From Roseivirga sp. (GTDB taxonomy: Bacteria > Bacteroidota > Bacteroidia > Cytophagales > Cyclobacteriaceae), in contig JAJCYM010000085.1 of the NCBI GenBank assembly GCA_029262895.1, positions 1 through 64,000 on the forward strand: 64,000 nt of DNA. The letters are read 5' to 3'. Shown here piece after piece: positions 34,581-43,901 of the stretch. Numbering within the stretch: the stretch's first letter is position 1; every line of letters starts with the position of its first letter. The notes under the pieces are model-generated. The model did not search any database, was not told the origin of the DNA, and was given only the letters and a program-made list of their open reading frames with translations. Position numbers and translations under genes: made by a program.

Positions 34581-35531
34581 ATGAGAAAGATCAGATTAGT
34601 GGAAGTAAGGTCCGAACTGGCAGCGGGAACAAGGGGTGCCAGTTTGGGTGTTGATGCCATGAAAGTGGCCAGTCTGGGTAAACATTCTAATTTTTTCACT
34701 CGTTTTGAACCTGTGAGTGTTCAAGACGAAAACAGTCAGTTATTCCAAGAACCTAAATTTCCATTTGCGAAATATGGTGAAGGTGTGTATACCGTACTGG
34801 GCCGTGTTTGTGATACCATTGCTGATTTACGAGAGCAACAGTTGTTTCCGATTGTTTTGGCAGGCGATCATTCTACCGCAGCGGGTACTATTTGCGGGAT
34901 AAAAAAAGCCCATCCCACAAAACGCCTTGGCGTAATCTGGATTGACGCTCATGCGGATCTCCATTCTCCGTATACCACACCTTCTGGAAATATGCACGGC
35001 ATGCCCTTAGCCATGGCAGCAGCTATCGATAATGATGAGTGTGAGCAGAATGATATTGAGGAAGAAACAGAGGCACTTTGGGAAAGAATTAAGCGAATTG
35101 GCATTAACGGTCCCAAAGTCAATCCATCCGATATCGTTTTTATTGGAGTTAGAGATACTGAAGAACCAGAGGATCATTTGATCCAAAAATATGGGATTAA
35201 GAATTTCGGGGTAGATGAAGTAAATAAAAAGGGGATTGAGCAGGTGTCTGCCGAAGCCTTGGATACCCTCAAAGACTGTGAGCAAATCTACATCTCATTT
35301 GACGTAGATAGCCTGGATTCCTCTATCTCTATGGGCACTGGAACACCGGTGGCGAACGGCCTCTCGAAAGAACAGGCCGTGCAATTGAATATCGAACTGA
35401 TAAAAGACAAAAGGGTGTGCTGTTGGGAAATCGTTGAGGTTAATCCCACCCTGGACACTCAAAACAGGATGGCAGAGAGCGCCTTCGATATACTTGAATC
35501 TACTACAGACTCACTGGTTAAGAACTTCTAA
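34581..35531 (+). CDS. rocF: Arginase family protein
   Basis: A 316-aa ureohydrolase that cleaves arginine to ornithine and urea. Manganese ligands are H97 in GDHSTAAGT, D122, H124 and D126 in DAHADLHSP, and D241/D243 in SFDVDSLDSS. The N-terminal ELAAGTRGASLGV is the signature of the Bacteroidota arginase branch. It lies 3 bases before argS. Agmatinase activity cannot be ruled out, given the divergent arginine decarboxylase. It would feed ornithine/urea metabolism or limit arginine. Confidence 0.9.
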   Translation: MRKIRLVEVRSELAAGTRGASLGVDAMKVASLGKHSNFFTRFEPVSVQDENSQLFQEPKFPFAKYGEGVYTVLGRVCDTIADLREQQLFPIVLAGDHSTAAGTICGIKKAHPTKRLGVIWIDAHADLHSPYTTPSGNMHGMPLAMAAAIDNDECEQNDIEEETEALWERIKRIGINGPKVNPSDIVFIGVRDTEEPEDHLIQKYGIKNFGVDEVNKKGIEQVSAEALDTLKDCEQIYISFDVDSLDSSISMGTGTPVANGLSKEQAVQLNIELIKDKRVCCWEIVEVNPTLDTQNRMAESAFDILESTTDSLVKNF

Positions 35532-35534
35532 TCA

Positions 35535-37337
35535 ATGGAATTACAAATTAAAGAAGCTATTGCCCGAGCTCTAGGCTCATTATACAACCATGAAATTGGT
35601 ATAGCCGAAATTTCACTTCAGCCCACACGTAAAGATTTTGAGGGTACTTATACCTTTGTGACCTTTCCTTTTGGAAGAATATCCAAAAAGAGTCCCGAAG
35701 CCACGGGAGAAGAGATTGGAAGTTTTTTGGTGGATAATACTGCCGAAGTTGCCTCTTTCAACACGGTTAAAGGGTTTTTGAATCTGGTTTTATCTGAGAA
35801 CTCGCAAGTCGAACTTTTTGGAAGGCTCTACAACGGGGCGGATTTGTCGAAATCAGCTGCCTTTGCCATTGAGAAAAATGGTAAGACTGTTGTGGTAGAA
35901 TACTCCTCTCCGAACACAAACAAACCACTCCATCTTGGCCATTTAAGAAACAATTTCCTGGGGTATTCAGTATCCAAAATTCTGGAAGCTTCAGGGCATG
36001 ATGTCGTGAAGGTGCAGATTATCAATGACAGGGGCATCCATATTTGTAAGTCGATGCTGGCCTGGCTTAGGTTTGGTGATGGTGAGAGTCCGGAAAGCTC
36101 AGGACTCAAAGGTGATCACCTTGTCGGGAAATACTATGTCGCCTTTGATAAGGCTTATAAGGTTGAGATTGCGACTTTGGTTGAAGGTGGTTCATCTCAG
36201 GAAGAGGCCGAAAAACAAGCACCTATTCTGTTGGAAGCTCAGGAGATGTTGAAGAAATGGGAGCGTAAGGACCCAGAAGTCTATGCCTTATGGGAAAAGA
36301 TGAACGGTTGGGTGTACGAAGGTTTTAATAGGACCTATGAGCGCATGGGCGTCAATTTTGATAAGCTCTACTACGAAAGCGAGACCTACCTGATTGGCAA
36401 AGACAAAATCGCGGAAGGAATTGAAAAAGGGGTTTTCTATAAAAAAGAAGACGGCTCCGTTTGGGTTGATCTGTCTGACGATGGCCTGGACGAGAAGTTG
36501 TTGCTGAGAAAAGATGGTACCTCGGTTTATATGACTCAGGATATCGGAACAGCATTGATGCGTTTTGAAGATTTCCCTACGCTATCTCAACTGATCTATA
36601 CCGTGGGTAATGAGCAGGAGTATCACTTCAAGGTGCTTTTTCTTATCCTCAAAAAGCTTGGATACAGTTGGGCAGAAGCCTGTTATCACCTTTCCTATGG
36701 TATGGTAGATTTACCCACCGGCAAAATGAAATCAAGGGAAGGCACTGTTGTAGATGCCGATGACCTAATGCAGGAAATGGCCAATACAGCCGAATCAAGA
36801 ACCAAAGAATTGGGCAAAATTGAGGGCTTTTCTGAGGAACAGGCCAAGGAACTTTATGAGGTACTGGGGCTTGGAGCATTGAAGTACTTTTTGCTTAAGG
36901 TTGACCCAAGAAGGCGCATGCTTTTTGACCCCGCAGAATCCATTGAATTTCAAGGCAACACGGGCCCTTTTATTCAATACACTCATGCACGGATCAAATC
37001 CATTCTGAGAAAGGCCAACCAGTTGGAGATCGGCTTTGCCGAAATTGCCTTTGATACCATCTCCGATTTACACGAAACTGAAAAGGACTTGGTGTTTATG
37101 ATCAGTCAGTATAAAGAACGTGTAGCGTTGGCCTCTGCTGAATACTCTCCGGCTATCATGGCTCAGTATGTCTATGACCTGGCCAAAGAATACAATCGCT
37201 TTTATGCCGAAGTATCTATTTTTAATGAAGCTGATATGGAAAAGCGAAAATTCAGAATTGCCTTGTCTGCTCTTGCTGCCGAAACCATTAAGGTATCCAT
37301 GGGGTTATTAGGCGTAGAGGTGCCTGAAAAGATGTGA
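35535..37337 (+). CDS. argS: Arginyl-tRNA synthetase
   Basis: A 600-aa class I synthetase that charges tRNA-Arg. The HIGH box is PLHLGHLRNN (about 132-141), the second signature is the KMKSREG variant (about 397-403) and the C-terminal anticodon-binding helical domain carries LLKVDPRRRM and TGPFIQYTHARIKSI. The N-terminal Add1 domain spans about 1-85. It follows arginase by 3 bases and precedes gpx by 1 base. This position joins arginine charging with arginine breakdown in one transcript, an uncommon arrangement. Confidence 0.97.
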   Translation: MELQIKEAIARALGSLYNHEIGIAEISLQPTRKDFEGTYTFVTFPFGRISKKSPEATGEEIGSFLVDNTAEVASFNTVKGFLNLVLSENSQVELFGRLYNGADLSKSAAFAIEKNGKTVVVEYSSPNTNKPLHLGHLRNNFLGYSVSKILEASGHDVVKVQIINDRGIHICKSMLAWLRFGDGESPESSGLKGDHLVGKYYVAFDKAYKVEIATLVEGGSSQEEAEKQAPILLEAQEMLKKWERKDPEVYALWEKMNGWVYEGFNRTYERMGVNFDKLYYESETYLIGKDKIAEGIEKGVFYKKEDGSVWVDLSDDGLDEKLLLRKDGTSVYMTQDIGTALMRFEDFPTLSQLIYTVGNEQEYHFKVLFLILKKLGYSWAEACYHLSYGMVDLPTGKMKSREGTVVDADDLMQEMANTAESRTKELGKIEGFSEEQAKELYEVLGLGALKYFLLKVDPRRRMLFDPAESIEFQGNTGPFIQYTHARIKSILRKANQLEIGFAEIAFDTISDLHETEKDLVFMISQYKERVALASAEYSPAIMAQYVYDLAKEYNRFYAEVSIFNEADMEKRKFRIALSALAAETIKVSMGLLGVEVPEKM

Positions 37338-37338
37338 T

Positions 37339-37848
37339 ATGAAATACCTCTTGCTAACCATACTCTTTATTTTTGTACCAAAGACCACTCCACCCATGAA
37401 ATTCCATGATTTTAAAATGACAGCTATCGATGGATCAACCATCGACTTTGAAAGTTATAAGGGCAAAAAGGTGCTTTTAGTCAATGTGGCTTCTGAATGT
37501 GGCTTTACTCCACAATATGAAGACCTTCAGAATCTGCATAAAGAATTTGGAGACAAGGTGGTTGTGCTTGGTTTTCCTGCGAATAATTTTGGCGGACAAG
37601 AGCCGGGTACAAATTTGGCCATTCAGAAATTCTGCAAGGCCAACTATGGCGTGACATTTCAAATGTTTGAAAAAATATCAGTGGCAGGAGCAAAGCGTCA
37701 CCCCCTTTATGAATGGTTAAATACAACTTCAGGTAAGGCACCAGATTGGAACTTTTGCAAATACCTCTTAGACGAAAACGGTCAGATTCTGGGATTTTAT
37801 CCTTCAGCCGTTAATCCCTTGGACGAGGCAATCACGAGCCTTTTGTAG
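37339..37848 (+). CDS. Glutathione peroxidase-like thiol peroxidase
   Basis: A 169-aa thioredoxin-fold peroxidase. The catalytic cysteine is C54 in NVASECGFTPQY, the glutamine is Q87 in FGGQEPG, and the tryptophan is W137 in DWNFCKYLL. The first 20 residues look like a possible signal peptide or membrane anchor, suggesting an exported enzyme. It has a cysteine at 99 (FCKANYG), the place of a resolving residue in some non-seleno GPx, so thioredoxin may be the reductant. It is in the arginase-argS-gpx-menA run. Confidence 0.9.
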   Translation: MKYLLLTILFIFVPKTTPPMKFHDFKMTAIDGSTIDFESYKGKKVLLVNVASECGFTPQYEDLQNLHKEFGDKVVVLGFPANNFGGQEPGTNLAIQKFCKANYGVTFQMFEKISVAGAKRHPLYEWLNTTSGKAPDWNFCKYLLDENGQILGFYPSAVNPLDEAITSLL

Positions 37849-37853
37849 CACCT

Positions 37854-38744
37854 ATGAAGCATTGGATACAAGCATTTAGATTGAGAACCCTGCCACTTGC
37901 TTTAGCGAGCATAGGGATGGGTACTTTCTTGGCTGCTTCTGCCGGTCATTTTAATGCTGGGGTTTTTGCCCTGTGTGCACTAACTACAATCTTTTTGCAA
38001 GTGCTCTCAAATCTTGCCAATGACTATGGTGATTCGGTGCATGGAGCAGATAGTGCTGAAAGGAAGGGTCCTCAAAGAGCGGTTCAGTCCGGTGCGATTT
38101 CCAAAAAAGCTATGCGTAATGCGATGATACTCTTTACCATTTTGTCTCTTGGATCAGGCATTGGGTTACTTTATGTGGCCTTTGGCTGGTCTTCACAAGC
38201 ATTTATGGTGTTTGTGGGTATTGGAGTTTTGGCCATTGCCGCTGCTATTACCTATACGGCAGGTTATCGGCCTTATGGCTATGTTGGTTTGGGAGATGTA
38301 AGCGTTTTGCTATTCTTTGGCTTGGTGGCCGTTTTGGGCAGTGCCTATTTGTACGAGCAGCAACTGAATTATGAGTATTTGTTACCTGCCCTAACCACGG
38401 GCCTGTTCTCAGTAGCGGTGTTGAACGTAAACAATATTCGAGATATTGAATCTGACAAAGTAGCAGGAAAACATTCAATACCGGTGAGGATAGGTCGGGC
38501 CAATGCGGTGATCTATCATTGGCTGATTTTGGGCTTTGGCTATCTGGCATCTGCCACATACGTCTTCTTGAATTATTCAAACCCGGCCCAGCTTGGAATC
38601 TTGTTGGTTGTACCTCTTTTGGCTAAGAACGGAAGGGCCGTAAAGGTCTATAGAGAAGCATCACAATTGGACCCTTTCCTCAAACAAATGGCTTTAACCA
38701 CTCTGCTATTTGTGATTTTATTTGGGGTAGGGCAATTGCTCTAA
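37854..38744 (+). CDS. menA: 1,4-dihydroxy-2-naphthoate polyprenyltransferase
   Basis: A 296-aa UbiA-type membrane enzyme that adds the isoprenoid tail in menaquinone synthesis. The first aspartate motif is NLANDYGDSVHGAD (about 52-65), the second is NVNNIRDIESDKVAGK (about 195-210). About eight helices are visible. It begins 5 bases after gpx, in the same run of genes. The call as MenA rather than another UbiA enzyme rests on the DYGDSVHGAD motif and overall similarity. It ends the cluster. Confidence 0.92.
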   Translation: MKHWIQAFRLRTLPLALASIGMGTFLAASAGHFNAGVFALCALTTIFLQVLSNLANDYGDSVHGADSAERKGPQRAVQSGAISKKAMRNAMILFTILSLGSGIGLLYVAFGWSSQAFMVFVGIGVLAIAAAITYTAGYRPYGYVGLGDVSVLLFFGLVAVLGSAYLYEQQLNYEYLLPALTTGLFSVAVLNVNNIRDIESDKVAGKHSIPVRIGRANAVIYHWLILGFGYLASATYVFLNYSNPAQLGILLVVPLLAKNGRAVKVYREASQLDPFLKQMALTTLLFVILFGVGQLL

Positions 38745-38880
38745 ACTTCGAGTTGCCGATCGAAAGCGTTCCAGCTGATTAAACAGTCATACCTAATTTT
38801 GAAAGGTCGTGGAACAAAACCGTTTGATATTTTTTGCCAGACATCTAACTTCAATGATGTATTTTTAAACTCGAATCCGC

Positions 38881-40062
38881 ATGTATAAGAATTTATTTTT
38901 CTTGATCGCTATCATGTTACTGCTACTAGCTTGTGGAAGTGATGATGGCACAGACCCGCCTTCAAATCCGGGAGTAATGTTACCGGGTGAGTTTCCCGTA
39001 GTTCTCACCACTGAGATTTACATGGACAATACCATCCCAGACATTGAGCCAAGCTATAGTTATGATTGGGCAGACCCCGTTCAATCAGATTTGTTGGATG
39101 CCAATATTTATACTCCAGATAATTGTAACAACTATATTCGAGATGGGTATGGGCCAAGAACGCTTTCTGATGAATATGATTTGCATCTGGGTTTAGATAT
39201 CGCTGATTGCTTGGAGTATCAGGGGGAAGAGTACGATGATGGGAGACCTGCGACCGTTTTTTCTATGTGCTCCGGGATTGTTGAGAATATTGACCCAAAC
39301 AATAAGTGCAGCGTTTACGTGACCTGTGATCTGGGATTTGCCAACCCTGATATGGGTGACAATGTTGAGTTTATTTATAGGCACCTTGATGAATTTGATC
39401 AGAACATCGCCATCGGTCAGAGAATTGAAAAAGGAGCACCAATTGGAATAATGGGTACCTGTGAGGCAAACGTAAGACATTTGCATCTGAGTACAGTTCG
39501 TAACAACCCGCATGAGAATGTGAACGGTAGCAGAATGTTTGATTTTGAGCGGAATGCCTACTTCAATAGGTTAAATCAGGGCAGTCCAGATGACGTTGAT
39601 ATTAGAATAATTGAGAGTAACAGCAATACTACCGTCCGGTTTACACTTTTAGGGAATAAGTCCAGCACCGTACAACTGGGCATCCGAACAGCTAAGTTCG
39701 GAGACGTCAACTATAATTTTGAGGCTGTGAATTATACCTCAGATGGCAGTGCGGAAAGAGATAATTCATGCTTTGTTGACAAAGTCTGCCTCTATACTTA
39801 TGACTTTAATGGAGTAAAGACTGCATGCGATTTTTATGAAGACCAAATGGATGATCTACCTGCTGATTTTCCTGCAAGTCCTGCAAGAGGTGAGGGCAAT
39901 TTTTATCCTATAGAATGCACGGGCTTATTTGCTAAAGTGTCCATTGTTTATGATTTCGTTCTTCAGGGATTCAGCCTTTCTGATCTGGAAGCTGAATTTG
40001 GAGATACTTTTGAGCCTTATGTTGCCGGAGTTTTTGGAGATGCGGTTAGGGCGGCCAACTGA
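38881..40062 (+). CDS. M23-like metallopeptidase lipoprotein
   Basis: A 393-aa lipoprotein (LLLACGSD, cysteine about residue 18). The middle holds the two metal motifs of the lysostaphin/M23 fold: DLHLGLDIAD (HxxxD, about 101-110) and NVRHLHLSTV (HxH, about 200-210). Between them a GIVENI strand and a G-rich turn are as expected. The C-terminal 150 residues are unassigned. M23 enzymes cut peptide cross-links of murein. The first motif is HLGLD instead of the usual H-x-G-x-D, so activity is not certain. A weak -7 box (TATTTTTA, 38860-38867) precedes it. Confidence 0.72.
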   Translation: MYKNLFFLIAIMLLLLACGSDDGTDPPSNPGVMLPGEFPVVLTTEIYMDNTIPDIEPSYSYDWADPVQSDLLDANIYTPDNCNNYIRDGYGPRTLSDEYDLHLGLDIADCLEYQGEEYDDGRPATVFSMCSGIVENIDPNNKCSVYVTCDLGFANPDMGDNVEFIYRHLDEFDQNIAIGQRIEKGAPIGIMGTCEANVRHLHLSTVRNNPHENVNGSRMFDFERNAYFNRLNQGSPDDVDIRIIESNSNTTVRFTLLGNKSSTVQLGIRTAKFGDVNYNFEAVNYTSDGSAERDNSCFVDKVCLYTYDFNGVKTACDFYEDQMDDLPADFPASPARGEGNFYPIECTGLFAKVSIVYDFVLQGFSLSDLEAEFGDTFEPYVAGVFGDAVRAAN

Positions 40063-40123
40063 TTCTGACCTAGTGCTTAACTAGATTCCAAAATGCCTAT
40101 ATTAGCTTGTAAATCAGTAAACT

Positions 40124-41722
40124 ATGCCCGCTTCGAGTATATTCAATGATGTCATTGGTCCTGTAATGAGAGGTCCATCCAGTTCACATTGCGCAGCATC
40201 TTTGCGCATCGGAAGGCTGTGTCTTGACCTAATGCATGGCCAGATTCAGGAGGCGCATATAGAATATGACCCCAATGGATCTTTAGCCACCACCCATAAG
40301 AGTCAGGGATCGGATATGGGTCTGTTTGGAGGGTTTTTGGGTTGGGATGCTGATGATCCCAGACTAGAGAATTATCAATCTGAAATTGCGGCTGCCGGCA
40401 TTTATCCTCAAATCGAGATCAAAGACATTGGGGCTGATCATCCCAACACCTATCAAATCAACCTTAAAACAGGAGAAGACGAACATCAGGTAATTGCACT
40501 TTCCATCGGAGGGGGTATGATTGAGGTAATTGGAATAGATGGGGCCAAAGTGCAGATGACAGGAGGGTTTTACGAAACCTTGGTTTTTACTTCCAGTCCT
40601 CAAAAAATAAAGGATTTTATCGAATCGACTATTTATCTCGATGCCATAGAAATTTGTCAAGGGGATAAGGTCTTTGTTAATGTAAAATCCCAAAATCCGG
40701 TAGACGATGACGTGTTGGTAAAACTAGCTGAGTTTGATGAAGTACAGAGTATCAGAGTCTTGAATCCGGTGTTGCCAATAAAATCCAGAAAGAATTTGAC
40801 GGTTCCTTTTGGTACCTGCGAGGAAATGCTGGACTACAACAAGGATAAAAACCTCGACTTGTGGGAATTGGCAGTACACTACGAGAGCGCCAGAGGAAAT
40901 ATTAGTCATAAGGAGGTAATTGATTCCATGACAAACATTGTTAGAATCATGAGCACTTCCATTCAATCTGGGCTAAAAGGAACTGAATACAAGGATCGAA
41001 TATTGGGTAACCAATCGGGTAACTTCAAAAAACAAATGGACAACGGCACCTTGGTCAAAGGTGATGCACTGAATCGCATTATACTTTTTGTATCGGCCAT
41101 GATGGAGGTAAAAAGCTCAATGGGTGTGATTGTAGCAGCACCAACGGCTGGGTCATGTGGTGCATTGCCAGGCGCAATTCTTGGCTTGTGCTCTGCGATG
41201 GAGTTGAGCGAAGAAGAAGCTGTGAAAGGCATGCTGGCAGCAGGGATGATCGGTGTGTTTATTTCGGAGGGAGCCACCTTTGCCGCTGAGGTTGGTGGTT
41301 GTCAGGCCGAGTGTGGCTCAGGTTCAGGTATGGCTGCCGCAGCCATTGTTGGATTGATGGGCGGTACGCTGGATCAAGCCTTAGCAGCCTCATCTATGGC
41401 CTTGCAAAACTCCCTTGGCATGATTTGCGACCCCGTAGCGAATAGGGTGGAGGCACCCTGTTTGGGAAGGAATGTAATGGCCGCGAGTAATGCGCTTTCT
41501 ACCGCCAATATGGCTCTGGCTGACTACGACCATTTGGTACCTCTCGATCAAGTGATTGACGCAATGGATGAAGTCGGTAATGCCATGGCCCATGAACTTA
41601 GATGTACGGGGTTGGGCGGTTTGGCCATCACCAAAGCCTCTCGTGAAATTGAGGCCAAGTTGGCTGCATTGGGAGGGGAAGAGCCAATAGGTGTTGCCGC
41701 ACAGAAGTTTAAGTACTGCTAA
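40124..41722 (+). CDS. sdaA: L-serine dehydratase, iron-sulfur type
   Basis: A 532-aa single-chain enzyme (beta plus alpha parts fused) that converts L-serine to pyruvate and ammonia. The beta part holds GPSSSHCAASLRIG (about 18-31) and an ACT-like stretch. The alpha part carries the cluster cysteines in GSCGALPGAI, GGCQAECGSGSG and MICDPV...APCLGRN. It is cytoplasmic and oxygen-sensitive. The gene stands alone with a short upstream gap and is convergent with the sulfatase (24 bases). Confidence 0.94.
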   Translation: MPASSIFNDVIGPVMRGPSSSHCAASLRIGRLCLDLMHGQIQEAHIEYDPNGSLATTHKSQGSDMGLFGGFLGWDADDPRLENYQSEIAAAGIYPQIEIKDIGADHPNTYQINLKTGEDEHQVIALSIGGGMIEVIGIDGAKVQMTGGFYETLVFTSSPQKIKDFIESTIYLDAIEICQGDKVFVNVKSQNPVDDDVLVKLAEFDEVQSIRVLNPVLPIKSRKNLTVPFGTCEEMLDYNKDKNLDLWELAVHYESARGNISHKEVIDSMTNIVRIMSTSIQSGLKGTEYKDRILGNQSGNFKKQMDNGTLVKGDALNRIILFVSAMMEVKSSMGVIVAAPTAGSCGALPGAILGLCSAMELSEEEAVKGMLAAGMIGVFISEGATFAAEVGGCQAECGSGSGMAAAAIVGLMGGTLDQALAASSMALQNSLGMICDPVANRVEAPCLGRNVMAASNALSTANMALADYDHLVPLDQVIDAMDEVGNAMAHELRCTGLGGLAITKASREIEAKLAALGGEEPIGVAAQKFKYC

Positions 41723-41746
41723 TCATAACTAGCACTTCTACATCTA

Positions 41747-43279
41747 TTATTGATTAGTCACCTTCTCCCATCCCTTGCTTTTCAATGGGAACTGTGATCC
41801 TGCCAGATTTGGATGTTTATTTCTTAGCGGCTGATACTCTGGATTAACAGCATGATCTCCCCAGATTCCGAGCATAAGCTTCAGGTTTTCTTCGTCTTCA
41901 GGGTATTGTCCTTTATCATCGGTATCAATGATCCATTGCTCCAAAACAGCGGCATGTTTCTTTAATTCGTCCTGGTAGTCAGGATTTCTGGCTAAATTGT
42001 TGAGTTCGTAGGGATCATTTTTTAAATCGTAGAGCTCTTCGCTCGGTCGATTCTCAGCAAAAAAGAGTGCTTGTTTAGGGTCGAGTCGATTTTCCGAATG
42101 CAACTGCTTCATAACCTTAACGAATTGGACACCATCTACATCCATATAGGTAGGTTGTGTGTAAGGTCTGTCTGTTTTGAAGTTACGAATATATTTGAAG
42201 TTATGTGATCTTACTGAGCGTATGCGGTCTATGGTAAAATCACATCGATCGCGTGTTGAGATAACAAATTCCCTTTGCGGACTTTCATCATCAAAGATAT
42301 CTTTTCCTTCCATATAGTCTGGAATAGGGATGTTTGCCAATGCCAGAGATGTTGTACCGAGGTCAAGGCCACTCACTAAGTTTTCATTAATAACCCCTCT
42401 TCCCAGTTTATTTATTTTCCTGAAATCAGCCATGATTAGTGGTACACTTAAGCCTCCATCATAGAGAAACTGTTTGTTCCTTGTCATGCGCATGCCATGA
42501 TCTGAGAAAAAGAAGACGATTGTATTCTCGAGTAAGCCATTCTTCTCCAGGTCTTTGATAATATTGTCAACCTTTCTGTCAGTGATTTGAATAGCATCAA
42601 GGTGGTTGGCATATTCTTCAATGATAGCCGGATGGTTTGGTAGGTATGGTGGTAATTCAACCTTACTTCGATCTACTGGTGTAAGAACTCTTTCCTTAAA
42701 AGTGGAAGAGAATATTTCCTTGCCACCAGATAGCTGAATCTGTCCAAAAAAGGGTGTTTTATCCTTCAATTCAGATAGGTTAAGATTCACGCCTCTTTTC
42801 CCGTATAGAGGATGTTGCATGTAATCCTGGCTATAAAGATCTCTTCGATCATAACTGAAATTATAATCATCCTTGCCATTGTTAAACGTGAAATACCCAG
42901 CCTTTTTGAATACTTCAGGTACGGTCTTAATTTCCTCTGGCAGTTTTATGGCCGATTCTTCAGTTCTTGAGCTATGATGATTATGTACGCCCAGCGTAGT
43001 AGACATGACACCCGTTATCATGCTAGAACGGCTTGGAGAGCACACCGGTGCGGGCATAAAGGCTTTTGTGAATAGCATACCATTCTCCGCGAGATTATCA
43101 ATGTTAGGAGTGGAAATAATTGTGGTACCATATGAGCTTAGGAGAGGAGCTGTATCCTCGAGTAGAATCCAAAGGACGTTAGGTGGAGACTCCTTTTGCG
43201 TTGAGTTTTCACAAGAAACTGATAATAAAAGAATCGCTGCGAAAGAGAGGAGGTGAATAACGTGTTTATGGGGTTTCAT
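41747..43279 (-). CDS. Exported Cys-type sulfatase lipoprotein
   Basis: A protein of about 510 aa. The ATG at 43279 fits the lipoprotein signal (LLSVSCEN, cysteine about residue 23) better than 43300. The sulfatase signature VCSPSRSSMITG (Cys converted to formylglycine, CxPSR), metal ligands in LLEDTAPLLSSYG and FFSDHGMRMTR, and EELYDLKNDPYELNNL at the end show the arylsulfatase fold. It needs formylglycine maturation. The polysaccharide substrate is unknown. It follows the HD-fold gene by 53 bases and may be part of that operon. Confidence 0.92.
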   Translation of the reverse strand: MKPHKHVIHLLSFAAILLLSVSCENSTQKESPPNVLWILLEDTAPLLSSYGTTIISTPNIDNLAENGMLFTKAFMPAPVCSPSRSSMITGVMSTTLGVHNHHSSRTEESAIKLPEEIKTVPEVFKKAGYFTFNNGKDDYNFSYDRRDLYSQDYMQHPLYGKRGVNLNLSELKDKTPFFGQIQLSGGKEIFSSTFKERVLTPVDRSKVELPPYLPNHPAIIEEYANHLDAIQITDRKVDNIIKDLEKNGLLENTIVFFFSDHGMRMTRNKQFLYDGGLSVPLIMADFRKINKLGRGVINENLVSGLDLGTTSLALANIPIPDYMEGKDIFDDESPQREFVISTRDRCDFTIDRIRSVRSHNFKYIRNFKTDRPYTQPTYMDVDGVQFVKVMKQLHSENRLDPKQALFFAENRPSEELYDLKNDPYELNNLARNPDYQDELKKHAAVLEQWIIDTDDKGQYPEDEENLKLMLGIWGDHAVNPEYQPLRNKHPNLAGSQFPLKSKGWEKVTNQ

Positions 43280-43332
43280 AGTTGGTTTGATTCTTGACAA
43301 TTTACTCCTTTTATAAGAAAGGTAAATAATGA

Positions 43333-43899
43333 TTACATCGAAGACCTGAATCGGGGTTCTCTACTAAATACACGCTTAATTACGGACGCAAAGTGTTCCA
43401 GTGGTTGAGTCGGATAGTCAGGATCAAATGAGCACTGGTCCCAATTCTCGCAGAAGTCAATTGCGGATTGGTAGAAAGGAGAGTCACTGAAACGTTCTCG
43501 TGACCTGCGTTTTTCCTCAGTCATATTAGTATTGTAATGCATCTGGAAATAGCCATGATGTTTCACCACCCAGTATACTTCATCTCGCACAAAGGGCTTG
43601 ATGATATTCGCAGCTACCTCTGCATGAGAGTATGGGGCAAGAATATCTCCCATATCATGACACAAAGCAGCAATAATCCAATCATCATCCGCACCATCAG
43701 CCTCGCAGCGCGTAGCGGTTTGCAATACATGATCCAATCGACTGATTTGATAGGCACCGTTATCATTCGCCAGTAATTGCAGATGTTCAATGATGCGTTC
43801 TGGCAACTCCATGGCTGTTTCTCGGTCATTATCAGAAACCAATTGAAAATCGGCTGGAGTACCGTCTTTCATTTGTGTGAATAATACTGTTTTTGACAC
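43333..43899 (-). CDS. HD-domain protein, probable diiron oxygenase/phosphohydrolase (PhnZ/TmpB-like)
   Basis: A 188-aa HD-fold protein. Metal residues are H57 (LDHVLQTA), H81-D82 (CHDMGD), H92 (SHAE), H114/H115 (KHHGYFQ) and D154 (NWDQCSFDP). Four histidines and two aspartates in this order are typical of the mixed-valent diiron oxygenases MIOX, PhnZ and TmpB; simple HD phosphohydrolases need fewer. Function is inferred and not proved. The start is GTG at 43899, 2 bases after the M20 stop, favoured over ATG 43872 because TVLFTQMKDGT matches homologs as I recall them. It is co-expressed with an exported M20 peptidase. Confidence 0.75.
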   Translation of the reverse strand: MSKTVLFTQMKDGTPADFQLVSDNDRETAMELPERIIEHLQLLANDNGAYQISRLDHVLQTATRCEADGADDDWIIAALCHDMGDILAPYSHAEVAANIIKPFVRDEVYWVVKHHGYFQMHYNTNMTEEKRRSRERFSDSPFYQSAIDFCENWDQCSFDPDYPTQPLEHFASVIKRVFSREPRFRSSM

Positions 43900-43901
43900 C
43901 G

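Noticed and set aside
29898-43279. FGE-like protein as the activator of the sulfatase
   Set aside because: The genes are 11 kb apart, and the FGE-like protein does not show the expected active cysteine pair; it is more likely of another role.
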